From: Pseudomonadota bacterium
Lineage (GTDB): Bacteria; Myxococcota; Bradymonadia; UBA4248
DNA: 5,899 nucleotides
Reading direction: 5' to 3'
Assembly (NCBI GenBank): GCA_017629415.1
Contig: JAGBXG010000020.1
Coordinates: forward strand, 1 to 5,899
Shown here: positions 5,702-5,899 of the stretch, in pieces
How the letters are laid out: each line of letters begins with the position of its first letter
How positions within the stretch are numbered: position 1 is the stretch's first letter
Made by a program: the position numbers and the translations under genes
The notes under the pieces: generated by a model
Seen by the model: the letters and a program-made list of their open reading frames with translations, nothing else
Databases searched by the model: none
Told to the model about the DNA's origin: nothing

Positions 5702-5747
5702 TCACTGCGCCCAAGCGGCTTTACCCGGAATATGAACCGGGCAGTGA
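5702..5747. repeat. Two-part hairpin in the right intergenic region
   Basis: TCACTGC (5702-5708) matches GCAGTGA (5741-5747), and inside it CCCGG (5724-5728) matches CCGGG (5737-5741) around AATATGAA; the two pairings share base 5741. This makes a stem with a 15-base one-sided bulge. It could be a folded RNA element, but there is no T-run and no family that I recognise. Confidence 0.45.
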
Positions 5748-5790
5748 GATGATACATCCTCGATATAAAATCAATTTTCTTGAGATTTGA

Positions 5791-5876
5791 GTGGGGGCGT
5801 TGCGGGGGCATCCCCCGCAATGGGGGTAGGCGCGTATTTGCGCAGCGAATAGCGCCGCAGGGGGCTTTGCCCCCAG
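5791..5876. repeat. Cluster of GC-rich palindromes (REP-like mosaic element)
   Basis: Three palindromes are packed together. TTGCGGGGG (5800-5808) pairs with CCCCCGCAA (5812-5820) around CAT. GGCGC (5829-5833) pairs with GCGCC (5852-5856), with TATT and AATA pairing inside (5835-5838, 5848-5851). GGGGGC (5860-5865) pairs with GCCCCC (5869-5874) around TTT. The last contains the reverse complement of the core seen twice at 1426-1463. The contrast with the AT-rich DNA to its left is sharp. A frame open across it on the minus strand appears to be an accident of the GC-rich repeats. Confidence 0.7.
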
Positions 5877-5899
5877 CCAAATTCATTTTGAGCCATTTT

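Larger units (their letters stand above)
5337..5790. other. Gene-free, AT-rich intergenic region with several dyad symmetries
   Basis: No frame on either strand here has family-like sequence, a ribosome site or a plausible composition. It includes the region just upstream of the kinase promoter and four inverted repeats listed separately. A regulatory region for the kinase or for a gene beyond the right edge, or an unrecognised small RNA, are all possible; nothing seen decides between them. Confidence 0.6.

Noticed and set aside
5702..5747. tRNA-like fold
   Set aside because: No cloverleaf, no T-loop consensus and too few paired arms; only a two-part hairpin is present.
5563..5790. 75-codon + strand frame in the right intergenic region
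   Set aside because: No ribosome site, a composition set by AT-rich DNA, and it overlaps two inverted repeats; no protein family is suggested.
5494..5886. 130-codon frame on the minus strand at the right end
   Set aside because: It is formed across GC-rich palindromes and AT-rich intergenic DNA, has no domain-like pattern or ribosome site, and reads as low-information sequence.

Overview
The window looks like bacterial chromosome of moderate GC with protein families typical of Myxococcota/Bradymonadota-type bacteria (the former Deltaproteobacteria). The signs are a transmembrane Hanks-type Ser/Thr kinase with a low-complexity N-terminus, and a very cysteine-rich surface lipoprotein carrying a C-x-x-D-x-D-C / G-x-x-C / G-x-C type module. 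The lineage is an inference from these families; there is no rRNA or other decisive marker here.

Layout, left to right. Positions 1-114 hold the last 37 codons of a + strand gene whose end resembles the C-terminal beta-helix tail of VgrG (type VI secretion spike) or phage baseplate proteins. It is followed by a strong intrinsic terminator (138-168) and a second, nested palindrome with a T-run (193-280). Next comes rsmH (339-1289, +), the 16S rRNA C1402 N4-methyltransferase, complete but without its usual cell-division neighbours. A convergent gap (1290-1517) carries two GGGGCAAAGCCCC palindromes. On the minus strand lie a 633-residue predicted lipoprotein (1518-3419) and, upstream of it, a membrane-anchored Ser/Thr protein kinase (3580-5259). 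A strong terminator (3496-3534) separates the two, so they are probably distinct transcription units. The rightmost 640 bases have no convincing gene. They hold the kinase promoter, several dyad symmetries and a dense group of GC-rich palindromes (5791-5876).

The most notable observation is in the lipoprotein. Residues about 255-610 read as a calcineurin-like metallophosphoesterase fold, but every metal-ligand motif (D-x-H, GD, GNHD/E, H, GHxH) is substituted, and a roughly 110-residue cysteine-rich module sits between the third and fourth motifs. It therefore looks like a secreted pseudo-phosphatase, not an enzyme. The kinase appears catalytically intact, has three near-identical 12-residue repeats ahead of its kinase domain, and ends in a short, highly charged extracytoplasmic tail with no recognisable sensor domain. 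I see no evidence for a CRISPR array, a transposase or a defence cassette.
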